A model generated the notes under the pieces. That model saw nothing but the letters and a program-made list of their open reading frames with translations. It searched no databases and was not told where the DNA came from. From Eubacterium sp. (lineage in GTDB: Bacteria > Bacillota > Clostridia > Oscillospirales > Acutalibacteraceae): DNA of 13,278 nt. Location of the stretch: the NCBI GenBank assembly GCA_024696725.1, contig JAILGO010000007.1:1-13278 (forward strand), written 5' to 3'. The position numbers and the translations under genes were made by a program. Positions 1 through 6,867 of this stretch are shown one piece after another (positions within the stretch are counted from its first letter, which is position 1; every line of letters starts with the position of its first letter).

Positions 1-654
1 GCTTTTATTCACAACGATTTTGAAACTAAATTTGCGGTCCCGCGTCAGAGCGGAATAGCTCCCGTCGAGTCCGAAATAATTTTCGAAAAGGAATACTGCG
101 ACATAAACGCGGTAAGAGGACTTGAGGAATTCTCGCACATCTGGCTTATATGGGGATTCAGCGAAAACATAAGGGAAAAGCACTCGCTCACTGTCAGACC
201 GCCGCGTCTCGGCGGTAACGTAAGACTCGGCGTTTTTTCGACGCGCTCCCCTTTCAGACCGAATAATCTCGGTCTTTCGTGCGTTGAGCTTAGCGGGTGC
301 AAAATGAAAAACGGAAAGCTTACTCTAACGGTAAGAGGCGCCGACCTTATGAACGGGACTCCGATTTACGATATAAAGCCGTATATTAAATACTCGGACT
401 GTAAAGAAAACGCTGTGTCGGGATTTGTTGAAAAAGAGGAATTCGGTATTCTTGAGGTGGAAATCCCCGAAAAGCTTTTAAATACCGTTCCCAAAGAAAA
501 ACGGGAAGCGCTCAGGATTATTCTCGAAAACGACCCGAGACCCGCATATCAGAACGATTCCGACAGAGAGTACGGTTTTACCTACGCAGGGCTTGAAATA
601 AAATTCAAAGTCATAGAGAAAAGACTTGAGGTACTTGATATATATGCAGATTGA
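1..654 (+). CDS. trmO: TrmO/TsaA-family tRNA N6-threonylcarbamoyladenosine methyltransferase, 5' end cut off
   Basis: The family uses S-adenosylmethionine to methylate N6 of threonylcarbamoyladenosine-37 in some tRNAs, acting in the cytoplasm. The reading frame is open from base 1 and shows 217 residues before TGA. Diagnostic blocks, counted from the first visible codon, are PRQSGIAP (14-21), EEFSHIWLIWGF (42-53), VRPPRLGG (65-72), GVFSTRSPFRPNNLGLS (77-93) and GTPIYDIKPYIKYSD (119-133). The family usually begins a few residues before the visible AFIHNDF, so probably fewer than ten residues are missing. An internal ATG at 304 lies after the core motifs and is not the start. The 3' end overlaps the downstream ylmH-like gene by 11 bases, which suggests translational coupling. 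Family assignment is firm; the exact substrate is inferred from E. coli TrmO. Confidence 0.93.
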   Translation, partial: AFIHNDFETKFAVPRQSGIAPVESEIIFEKEYCDINAVRGLEEFSHIWLIWGFSENIREKHSLTVRPPRLGGNVRLGVFSTRSPFRPNNLGLSCVELSGCKMKNGKLTLTVRGADLMNGTPIYDIKPYIKYSDCKENAVSGFVEKEEFGILEVEIPEKLLNTVPKEKREALRIILENDPRPAYQNDSDREYGFTYAGLEIKFKVIEKRLEVLDIYAD

Positions 655-1366
655 TACTACTTTTTTAAAGCATTTAAACGATTTATACGAAAGAGCCGAA
701 ACGCGGAAAACGCCGCAGTACAGCGAGTTTTTAAATCTCTACGAAATCAGCCTTCTCATTGCCGAGGGGCTCCCCTGCCGCCTTTTCGGCGGATACTGCT
801 CTGCGGAACGGCGTATAGCCTGCTTCGGCGACGGCGACGATTATCCCATAGTTTGTATTAAGGCTGAGCCTAAAAACGAAAAGTTTTCCGACCGACTCAC
901 TCATCGGGATTATTTAGGAACGGTAACAGGCTGCGGCGTTGACAGAAGCAGAATCGGCGATATTCTTCTTGACGGGAACACGGCTTACATATTCTGTCAC
1001 AGCAGTATCTCCGACTATATTTTACAAAGCATAGACAGAGTAAAGCACACATCGGTAAAGCTTGAAAAAGTCAGCGAAATACCCGAGCTTATTACCGCAC
1101 AGCCCGAGCTGACCGCGGTAAACGTAAGCGCGCTGAGACTTGACGCGGTTACGGCGGCGGTTTTTAAGCTCCCGCGAAGCGAAGCTTCAAAGCTCATAAA
1201 GAGCGAGCAGGTATTCATTAATTCGCGTCTTGAAACTAAGGAGTCAAAGACTCTGAACGACGGCGACACGGTTTCGGTAAGAGGACACGGACGCTTTATA
1301 TTCGAGGGAGTATTAAGAAAAACGAAAAAGGACAGACTTTTCGCAGAGGTCAGAATATACAAATAA
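644..1366 (+). CDS. ylmH: YlmH-like RNA-binding protein with C-terminal S4 domain
   Basis: This is a 240-residue cytoplasmic protein of the YlmH family. In Bacillus and Streptococcus these are linked to division and to ribosome-associated RNA binding. The family-typical block LTHRDYLGTVTGCGVDRS (85-102) is followed by IGDILL, then DYILQSIDRVKHT (124-136). A C-terminal S4 domain spans about 163-221, with LRLDAVTAAVFKLPRSEA and the FINSRLETKE turn. I chose ATG at 644 over the in-frame TTG at 626, because a GAGG at 628-631 sits 12 bases upstream of 644 and the family begins close to this point. The start lies inside trmO. A strong hairpin terminator begins at the stop codon. In many Firmicutes ylmH sits in the division cluster, so its pairing with trmO here differs. 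Function is inferred from family only. Confidence 0.88.
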   Translation: MQIDTTFLKHLNDLYERAETRKTPQYSEFLNLYEISLLIAEGLPCRLFGGYCSAERRIACFGDGDDYPIVCIKAEPKNEKFSDRLTHRDYLGTVTGCGVDRSRIGDILLDGNTAYIFCHSSISDYILQSIDRVKHTSVKLEKVSEIPELITAQPELTAVNVSALRLDAVTAAVFKLPRSEASKLIKSEQVFINSRLETKESKTLNDGDTVSVRGHGRFIFEGVLRKTKKDRLFAEVRIYK

Positions 1367-1393
1367 AAGCCGAGCTGTACTCGGCTTTTATTA
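1365..1393. terminator. Bidirectional intrinsic terminator between ylmH and the aldo/keto reductase gene
   Basis: A perfect 10-bp stem AAAAGCCGAG/CTCGGCTTTT (1365-1374 and 1380-1389) encloses the loop CTGTA. Because the arms begin and end in A and T runs, the hairpin can end transcription from both the plus-strand pair and the converging minus-strand gene that stops at 1413. Confidence 0.9.
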
Positions 1394-1412
1394 TTCAGAA
1401 GATAATTCGGTA

Positions 1413-2546
1413 TTATTCAAAAAAACTTTTCATTTTGTTCTGCATCAGCTCGGGAATATCTATTGACTGCGGACAATGCGTTTTACACGCACCGCAGCCG
1501 ATACAGCTATCGGCTTTAATATCAATGGCATCATATTCCCTTTTCGCCTCAGCCTCAGTAGCCTCGCCGTTTTTAAACTTATTGTAAGCGGCGAATACAG
1601 AGCTGATTTTTACCTCCTGAGGACAGTCTGCGCAGTAATCGCAGCCCGTACATGGTATAACGTCGTTTTTATTAAGAAGCGCCGCGGCGTTAGCGCAGAG
1701 CTTAAGCTCGGTTTCTGTAAGGGGTTTAAAGTCGGTTAGCGAAGAGAGATTGTCGAGAAGTTGCTCCTTTGAATTCATACCGCTCAGCACCGTAAGAACG
1801 TTGCTGTGAGTAGCGGCGAAACGGATTGCCCACGAAGCATAGCTCTTCGTATTATCGAAATTATCGAAAAGCTCCTTTACGTTTTTCGGCGGGTCGGCAA
1901 GCTTTCCTCCGCGTACGGGCTCCATAATAATTACGGGAATGCCCGCGTCGGTAAGAATATTATACTGCTCCTCAGACTTATAATTTTTCCAGTCGAGGTA
2001 GTTAAGCTGAATCTGGGCGAAATCCCATTTATAAGCCGCAACAATTCTTTTTAAGTCGTCTATTTCGCCGTGGAACGAAAAGCCGAAGTATTTAATCTTT
2101 CCCTCGCTTCTTTTATTTTCAAGATAGCTGAGGGCGTCAAATTTTATACACTTATCCCATGCCTTGCCGTCGAGAGCGTGAAGAAGATAGAAATCAAAAT
2201 ATTCAACGCCGCACCTTGTAAGCTGCTTATTGAAAATTCTCTCCATATCTTTCTTTGAGGTACACATCCATATAGGAAGCTTATCCGCAAGATAAAAACT
2301 ATCGCGCGGATATTTTTTAAGCGCCGTACCGATAAACTTTTCGCTCTTTCCCGCATGATACATATAAGCGGTATCGTAATAATTTACGCCGTTTTCATAA
2401 GCGATATCGACGAGCTCCTGACCCTTGTTATAATCAATCATAGGGTTAGCTTCGCGCTTAAGCGGAGTTTTAACGGGCAGACGCATATTGCCGAGCCCGA
2501 GTCTTGATATTTCTATTCCGTCCTTAAATTCTACTCTGTCAATCAT
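1413..2546 (-). CDS. Aldo/keto reductase with C-terminal two-cluster ferredoxin domain
   Basis: The protein has 377 residues: an aldo/keto reductase TIM barrel (about 1-290) fused to a 4Fe-4S dicluster domain. The catalytic tetrad is visible as D58, Y63, K89 and H123 in the contexts YYDTAYMYH, LADKL and LLHAL. Cysteines at 299, 302, 305 and 308, and at 348, 351, 354 and 358, form two cluster-binding motifs, each ending in CP. This architecture is common in anaerobic Clostridia and is usually annotated as a predicted oxidoreductase. The substrate is unknown, and the clusters suggest ferredoxin-linked rather than purely NADPH-linked chemistry. The ATG at 2546 follows an AGGAGG (2555-2560) at 8 bases spacing. 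The gene appears monocistronic, with its own candidate promoter and a terminator on each side. Confidence 0.92.
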   Translation of the reverse strand: MIDRVEFKDGIEISRLGLGNMRLPVKTPLKREANPMIDYNKGQELVDIAYENGVNYYDTAYMYHAGKSEKFIGTALKKYPRDSFYLADKLPIWMCTSKKDMERIFNKQLTRCGVEYFDFYLLHALDGKAWDKCIKFDALSYLENKRSEGKIKYFGFSFHGEIDDLKRIVAAYKWDFAQIQLNYLDWKNYKSEEQYNILTDAGIPVIIMEPVRGGKLADPPKNVKELFDNFDNTKSYASWAIRFAATHSNVLTVLSGMNSKEQLLDNLSSLTDFKPLTETELKLCANAAALLNKNDVIPCTGCDYCADCPQEVKISSVFAAYNKFKNGEATEAEAKREYDAIDIKADSCIGCGACKTHCPQSIDIPELMQNKMKSFFE

Positions 2547-2568
2547 TTCCGATTCCTCCTATGAGGCA

Positions 2569-2597
2569 ATTATCTCATAAATATTTATAAAATTCAA
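2569..2597 (-). promoter_or_regulatory. Candidate sigma-A promoter of the aldo/keto reductase gene
   Basis: On the minus strand TTGAAT (2592-2597) is followed after 17 bases by GATAAT (2569-2574), about 23 bases before the start codon. The -35 box overlaps the base of the cysS terminator. A TATGAG/CTCATA inverted repeat (2560-2565 and 2574-2579) overlaps the -10 region and could be an operator. Confidence 0.45.
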
Positions 2598-2619
2598 GGG
2601 CAGATACTGCTCTGCCCTT
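2586..2619 (-). terminator. Intrinsic terminator after cysS
   Basis: A 9-bp stem AAGGGCAGA/TCTGCCCTT (2596-2604 and 2611-2619) with a 6-base loop lies 13 bases after the cysS stop codon. On the minus strand it is followed by a moderately U-rich GAATTTTAT. Confidence 0.75.
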
Positions 2620-2632
2620 AAATATCTGTCTA

Positions 2633-4027
2633 TTATTCCTTAGTCCAGGTAACTCCCTGAGGGGTATCCTTAAGGATAATACCCCTTGCCTTAAGGTCGT
2701 CACGGATTCTGTCGGCGGTAGCCCAGTCCTTATTCTTTCTCGCCTCCTGACGCTCGGCGATAAGCGCTTCTATTTCGGCGTCGAGGTCGTTTGATTTTCT
2801 GTTATAGAGAATACCGAGCACACCGCAGAGCTCGTCAAAGAGCTTCGCAGCCGCGTTACAAACGTTAAGTGAAACGGGTTTATCGAGAATCTTAGTGTTT
2901 ATATCCTTAACCAAATCGAAGATTGCGGCAAGGCCGTCGGCAGTATTAAGGTCGTCGTCCATCGCTACGATAAACTGGTTATGCCTTTTTTCAATAAGAG
3001 CAAGGATTTCACCGTCGTCGGCAATATCCGAGCCGGCGTTTTTAATAGCGAAATCAAGGCTTTCACGGCAAGTGTAAAGTCTTTCAAGCGCAGACTTGCA
3101 CTGTTCGATTATATCGAGGCTGTAGTTAATGGGTGAACGGTAGTGTGAGGAGATAAGAAAATATCTAATTACCTCATAGCCGTATACCTCGGCGATTTCA
3201 CGAACGGTCTTAAAGTTACCGAGTGACTTCGACATCTTTACGTTATCGACGTTGATATAACCGTTGTGCATCCAGTATTTAGCGAAGGGCGCACCGTTAG
3301 CCGCCTCGGACTGAGCGATTTCATTCTCATGGTGAGGGAAGATTAAATCCTGACCGCCGCAATGAATATCAATAGTCTTTCCGAGATACTTTCTGTTCAT
3401 AGCGGAGCACTCGATATGCCAGCCGGGACGTCCCTTACCCCACGGCGAATCCCAGTATGGCTCGCCCTCTTTAGCGGCTTTCCATAGCGCAAAGTCGAGC
3501 GGGTTTTCCTTCTTCTCACCTACGGCGATTCTCGCGCCGCTCTGAAGGTCGTCAATAGGCTGATGAGAAAGCTTTCCGTAGCCGTCGAACTTAAGCGCCC
3601 TGTAATAAACGTCGCCGTCAACGGCGTAGGCGTAGCCCTTATCGACGAGGGTTTCAATTATTTCAATAATCTCGTCAATGTTTTCGGTAGCCTTCGGGTG
3701 AACGCTTGCGTCCTTGAAATTAAGACCGTGAGCGTCCGTCCAGAATTCCTTAATATACTTTTCAGAGACCTCCTCGAAGGAAATACCCTCCTCGTTAGCT
3801 CTCTTTATAATCTTATCGTCGACGTCGGTAAAGTTCTGAACGAACTTAACGTTATAGCCGCGGTATTCCATATAGCGTCTTAACACGTCGAAAACGCACA
3901 ACGGACGCGCGTTGCCTATATGAATAAAATTATATACGGTAGGTCCGCAGGCGTAAATCTTAACTTCCTTTTCGTCTACGGGTACAAAGTTTTCCTTAGC
4001 TCTTGAAAGAGTATTAAATACCTTCAT
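2633..4027 (-). CDS. cysS: Cysteinyl-tRNA synthetase
   Basis: CysS is a class I aminoacyl-tRNA synthetase that charges tRNA-Cys with cysteine. The 464-residue length is normal for the family. CGPTVYNFIHIGNAR (27-41) carries the HIGH-type signature HIGN, and KMSKS is at 264-268. The zinc ligands that discriminate cysteine are present as C27, C207 (in WHIECSAM), H232 and E236 (in FPHHENE). The C-terminal helical part ends in a typical IRDDLKARGIILKDTPQGVTW region. The start ATG (4025-4027) shares one base with the cysE stop codon in a TAATG overlap, so translation is coupled to cysE. Expression should follow the tRNA-Cys-responsive T-box ahead of cysE. No start or motif anomaly is seen. Confidence 0.98.
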   Translation of the reverse strand: MKVFNTLSRAKENFVPVDEKEVKIYACGPTVYNFIHIGNARPLCVFDVLRRYMEYRGYNVKFVQNFTDVDDKIIKRANEEGISFEEVSEKYIKEFWTDAHGLNFKDASVHPKATENIDEIIEIIETLVDKGYAYAVDGDVYYRALKFDGYGKLSHQPIDDLQSGARIAVGEKKENPLDFALWKAAKEGEPYWDSPWGKGRPGWHIECSAMNRKYLGKTIDIHCGGQDLIFPHHENEIAQSEAANGAPFAKYWMHNGYINVDNVKMSKSLGNFKTVREIAEVYGYEVIRYFLISSHYRSPINYSLDIIEQCKSALERLYTCRESLDFAIKNAGSDIADDGEILALIEKRHNQFIVAMDDDLNTADGLAAIFDLVKDINTKILDKPVSLNVCNAAAKLFDELCGVLGILYNRKSNDLDAEIEALIAERQEARKNKDWATADRIRDDLKARGIILKDTPQGVTWTKE

Positions 4028-4680
4028 TATTTATTTTCCTCCAGCCTTTTGATTTTTTCCTCAAGCTCCTGTATTTTTTCGGCGTTGGCGGTAATAGCCT
4101 GCATAACGGGGTCGGGTAAGTTAATCTGGTCGAGATCGTCGACGCGCTCACCGTCAATTCTTACGACTCTTCCGGGGATTCCGACTACGGTTGAGTTAGG
4201 CTCGACGTCTTTTACAACTACGGCACCTGCGGCAACCTTTGCGTTATGACCGATAGTTATAGGTCCGAGCACCTTGGCTCCAGAGCCGACCATTACGCCG
4301 TGTTCAAGCGTAGGGTGGCGCTTACCCGTATCCTTACCCGTACCGCCGAGCGTTACGCCCTGATAGATAAGGCAGTCGTCGCCGATTTCACAGGTTTCGC
4401 CGATAACGATTCCCGTTCCGTGGTCGATACATACACGCTTTCCTATTCTTGCGGCGGGGTGAATCTCTATTCCCGTTTTACGCGCCGCGCGCTGACTTAT
4501 CGCTCTTGCGATAAAGGGCATACCGTGATTTAAAAACCATTGAGCGTGACGGTGACCGCGAAGCGCGCGGAAGCCGGGATAAAGAAAAATTATCTCGAGC
4601 TTGCTTTTTGCGGCAGGGTCATGGTCAAGAAACGCCTGCACGCTCTCTTTATATTCGCTTAACCAGCTTATATCTATCAC
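4027..4680 (-). CDS. cysE: Serine O-acetyltransferase
   Basis: CysE transfers acetyl from acetyl-CoA to serine, giving O-acetylserine, the committed step of cysteine synthesis in the cytoplasm. About 217 residues: an N-terminal helical region with DPAAKSKLEIIFLYPGFRAL (21-40), then left-handed beta-helix hexapeptide repeats containing IDHGTGIVIGE (85-95) and GVTLGGTGKDTGKRHP (108-123). H87 and H122 fall at the expected active-site positions. A short coiled-coil-like tail (about 202-216) ends the protein. The start is uncertain. The annotated GTG at 4680 lies inside the Shine-Dalgarno-like GAGGTGAT (4683-4676), and no ATG occurs near. An ATA at 4671-4669 sits 8 bases after GAGG and would be the best-spaced site. 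The gene is preceded by a cysteine T-box and overlaps cysS. Confidence 0.95.
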   Translation of the reverse strand: MIDISWLSEYKESVQAFLDHDPAAKSKLEIIFLYPGFRALRGHRHAQWFLNHGMPFIARAISQRAARKTGIEIHPAARIGKRVCIDHGTGIVIGETCEIGDDCLIYQGVTLGGTGKDTGKRHPTLEHGVMVGSGAKVLGPITIGHNAKVAAGAVVVKDVEPNSTVVGIPGRVVRIDGERVDDLDQINLPDPVMQAITANAEKIQELEEKIKRLEENK

Positions 4681-4684
4681 CTCT

Positions 4685-4721
4685 TAAAAAATAACGCCTC
4701 TGCCGAAAAATCGACAGAGGC
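4685..4721 (-). terminator. T-box-controlled intrinsic terminator
   Basis: The stem GCCTCTG/CAGAGGC (4721-4715 and 4702-4696 on the minus strand) has further inner CG pairs and is followed by GTTATTTTTT. It ends about 5 bases before the proposed cysE GTG, which is the usual position for a T-box terminator. Confidence 0.92.
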
Positions 4722-4747
4722 AATAACAATACTGCGGTTCCACTCCG
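4715..4747 (-). promoter_or_regulatory. T-box antiterminator helix
   Basis: On the minus strand CGGAG (4747-4743) can pair with CTCTG (4719-4715), and GCAGTA (4735-4730) with TATTGC (4725-4720). These flank the 7-base bulge TGGAACC (4742-4736), which receives the tRNA acceptor end. CTCTG is also the 5' arm of the terminator, so the two folds exclude each other. Confidence 0.88.
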
Positions 4748-4935
4748 TTTTATACTTTAGCGTATAACGCCTTCGTCTTTAACGGAACGACCCGTTTCGG
4801 AATACTGATTTCCTCCGAACAGCTCCGGGGTGCATTTCGGGACTTGGCTTATACGGAATTCACATCAGACATCCGCTCTCTGAATAAGCGTCAGGGCTTA
4901 CTTCTCCCCATCACAGCTTTTAACTTGTTACTAAC

Positions 4936-4963
4936 ATTATATACGAAATTTTAAAAATTGCAA
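4936..4963 (-). promoter_or_regulatory. Promoter of the T-box leader and cysE-cysS
   Basis: On the minus strand TTGCAA (4963-4958), a 16-base spacer and a perfect TATAAT (4941-4936) predict a transcript start near 4929, just ahead of stem I. The -35 box lies 3 bases after the pgsA stop codon. I see no terminator between pgsA and this promoter, so read-through from pgsA would also pass through the T-box. Confidence 0.7.
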
Positions 4964-4966
4964 CTG

Positions 4967-5551
4967 TTATTTTGTTTTAATAAGGTGCCAGCCGTCCTTA
5001 AGATACTTAAGACCGCTTATAAAGGTAACTACGCCCGTGAGCCAGAAAGCGACGGTACAGTAATTGAAAAGATAGGCGGGCGGATTAAATCCGCTTGCTG
5101 TTATTACGGTTTCTCCGTTTCTTTCAAGCAGAGCGAGAATAAAGAACGCGACTCCTGCGGTAATCATCTGAAGCAAGGTTTTAAGCTTGCCGAAGATATT
5201 AGCGGGGATTGTTTCTCCCTCAACCGACGCCGCCATTCTTACGCCTGCTACAAGAAATTCGCGTACCATCATAAGCATAATTACAAGCTCCGTATGCCAG
5301 CCGAGGTTAATGAGAATCAAAAACGCGGCAAGCATAAAGGCTTTATCTGCAAGCGGGTCAAAGAGCTTACCGAAGTCGGTTATAAGATTATGCTTTCTCG
5401 CTATCGTTCCGTCGAGCTTATCGCTTATACAGCCAATAAGATAAACGATAAAAGTTGCCGTCCAGTGATATTTAATCTGAACGAGCGCGGTCAGAAACAG
5501 AACGGGTATACATACAAATCTGAAAATAGTTATTTTATTCGGAAGATTCAT
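4967..5551 (-). CDS. pgsA: CDP-diacylglycerol-glycerol-3-phosphate 3-phosphatidyltransferase
   Basis: PgsA makes phosphatidylglycerol phosphate from CDP-diacylglycerol and glycerol-3-phosphate in the cytoplasmic membrane, the first step to phosphatidylglycerol and cardiolipin. The 194-residue protein carries the full CDP-alcohol phosphotransferase signature, with D44, D47, G48, A51, R52, G61, D65 and D69 in DKLDGTIAR and FGKLFDPLADK. Several hydrophobic membrane segments are evident, around 10-25, 30-42, 70-100, 125-142 and 165-182. The start ATG at 5551 lies inside rimO (17-base overlap) and follows a strong GGGGAGG at 6 bases spacing. The starting MNLPNKITIFR is typical of the family. It is the last gene of the recA-recX-rimO-pgsA series. 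A related CDP-alcohol transferase cannot be strictly excluded, but length and start favour PgsA. Confidence 0.95.
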   Translation of the reverse strand: MNLPNKITIFRFVCIPVLFLTALVQIKYHWTATFIVYLIGCISDKLDGTIARKHNLITDFGKLFDPLADKAFMLAAFLILINLGWHTELVIMLMMVREFLVAGVRMAASVEGETIPANIFGKLKTLLQMITAGVAFFILALLERNGETVITASGFNPPAYLFNYCTVAFWLTGVVTFISGLKYLKDGWHLIKTK

Positions 5552-6866
5552 TTATTGCCTCCCCTGTTAAATCATAGCCGTCAAAGCCGTTAATTCGTAC
5601 TTTTATGAAATCGCCGACGCTATGTATATTATTTGAAGTAAAGACTATTCCGCTGTCGATTTCGGGCGAATCAAGATAAGAGCGTCCCGTATAGCGCTCG
5701 CCGTCGAACGAGTCTACGATAACCTTATAGGTTTTACCGACTCTTGAACGGTTCGCATCCTCAGTAATGCCGTACTGAATATCCATAAGTATTTCCTCGC
5801 GACGTTTTTTAATACCTTCGTCAATTTGGTCAGGCATATCGAAGGCGGGAGTATCCTCCTCGGGAGAGAAGGTAAAGCAGCCCATTTTTTCAAATTTCAT
5901 TTCTTTAACGAAATTACAGAGCGTTTCAAACTGTTCCTCAGTTTCGCCGGGAAATCCGACCATAAAGGTTGTACGAAGCGAGAGATCGGGTATCTTATTT
6001 CTCATCTTCTCAAGCAGCGTTTTATAGCTCTTAGACTCGCCGAGCCTGTTCATACTGTGAAGCAGGTCCTTATCTGCGTGCTGAAGCGGAATATCAATAT
6101 AATTACATATTTTATCCTCCGACGCGATAACTTCGATAAGACTGTCGGTAATTCTTTCGGGATAACAGTAAAAGAGTCTGAACCATTCGATACCGTCAAT
6201 TTTAACGAGCTCCTTAAGAAGGGCGTCAAGACTGTATTTTCCGTAAATATCCTCTCCGTACTTAGTCGTATCCTGCGCTACGAGGATAAGCTCCTTTACG
6301 CCGACCGACGAGAGCCACTCAGCCTCTTTAACAATACTTTCGATTCTTCGGCTTCTGAAAGGACCGCGTATTGACGGGATAGCGCAGTATGCGCAGCGGT
6401 TATCGCAGCCCTCGGCAATTTTAAGATACGCCCAGTGCGAAGGCGTTGAAAGAAGCCTTTTTTCGTCTAAGGGAAGATTACACCTGTCGGGATAAAAACC
6501 CGTTTTAACGCCGACGAGCGCCTTCTCGCACACCTTTACGATATCGGCGTTGGCGCCGATTCCTATAACCGCGTCGACCTCGGGCATTTCCTTAAGTATT
6601 TCATCCTGATAGCGCTGCGCAAGACAGCCCGTTACAACGAGCGCTGAAATAAGCCCCGCGTTTTTATATTCGGCGACCTCGAGTATCGTTTCAATAGCCT
6701 CGGTCTTGGCCGCTTCTATAAATCCGCAGGTATTGACTATCATAACGTCGCTGTCCTCGATTTTATCGACAGGATCAAAGCCTGCCGCCTTAAGCCTTGC
6801 AATCATTGCCTCGCCGTCGACCTGATTTTTCGGACAGCCGAGAGATATCATACCAACCTTAAACAT
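5535..6866 (-). CDS. rimO: Ribosomal protein S12 methylthiotransferase (radical SAM)
   Basis: RimO adds a methylthio group to an aspartate of ribosomal protein S12 (Asp88 in E. coli numbering). The protein has 443 residues in the usual order. The MTTase N-terminal domain starts with MISLGCPKNQVDGEAM and has cluster cysteines C11, C47 and C81. The radical SAM core has C154, C158 and C161 in EGCDNRCAYCAIPSIRG and a later GFPGETEEQFE, and a TRAM domain lies at the C terminus (about 375-440). The SLGCPKNxVD start separates RimO from the related tRNA enzyme MiaB. The start ATG is 2 bases beyond the end of recX, with GGAAG inside recX as ribosome binding site. The 3' end overlaps pgsA, so the genes read as one operon. 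Confidence 0.97.
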   Translation of the reverse strand: MFKVGMISLGCPKNQVDGEAMIARLKAAGFDPVDKIEDSDVMIVNTCGFIEAAKTEAIETILEVAEYKNAGLISALVVTGCLAQRYQDEILKEMPEVDAVIGIGANADIVKVCEKALVGVKTGFYPDRCNLPLDEKRLLSTPSHWAYLKIAEGCDNRCAYCAIPSIRGPFRSRRIESIVKEAEWLSSVGVKELILVAQDTTKYGEDIYGKYSLDALLKELVKIDGIEWFRLFYCYPERITDSLIEVIASEDKICNYIDIPLQHADKDLLHSMNRLGESKSYKTLLEKMRNKIPDLSLRTTFMVGFPGETEEQFETLCNFVKEMKFEKMGCFTFSPEEDTPAFDMPDQIDEGIKKRREEILMDIQYGITEDANRSRVGKTYKVIVDSFDGERYTGRSYLDSPEIDSGIVFTSNNIHSVGDFIKVRINGFDGYDLTGEAINESSE

Positions 6867-6867
6867 A

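Larger units (their letters stand above)
4685..4930 (-). ncRNA. Cysteine-specific T-box leader (tRNA-Cys riboswitch) of cysE-cysS
   Basis: T-box leaders sense the charging state of a tRNA and let transcription continue when it is uncharged. Read on the minus strand, the leader begins near 4930 with GATGGGGAGAAGTAAG (4911-4896), the base of stem I with its AGTA motif. The distal AG-bulge block CAGAGAGCGGATG follows. The specifier loop CGAAATGCACCCC (4839-4827) contains UGC (4834-4832), a cysteine codon, with the flanking CCCC facing GGGG. The T-box itself, GGAGTGGAACCGC (4746-4734), has UGGA in the bulge, which can pair with the UCCA end of tRNA-Cys (discriminator U73). The antiterminator and terminator described separately complete the switch. 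The gene pair controlled (cysE-cysS) agrees with the specifier. Confidence 0.96.

Noticed and set aside
1015..1362. A 115-codon minus-strand open frame opposite ylmH
   Set aside because: It is antisense to the S4 domain of the ylmH-like gene, and its product has no known motif.
4958..5593. A 211-codon plus-strand open frame opposite pgsA
   Set aside because: It is antisense to pgsA, which has a complete catalytic signature, strong ribosome binding site and correct length. The plus-strand product is low-complexity, has no recognisable motif and no good start site.
5826..6374. A 182-codon plus-strand open frame inside rimO
   Set aside because: It lies fully antisense to the conserved radical SAM core of rimO and has no family motif; it reflects codon bias of the real gene.
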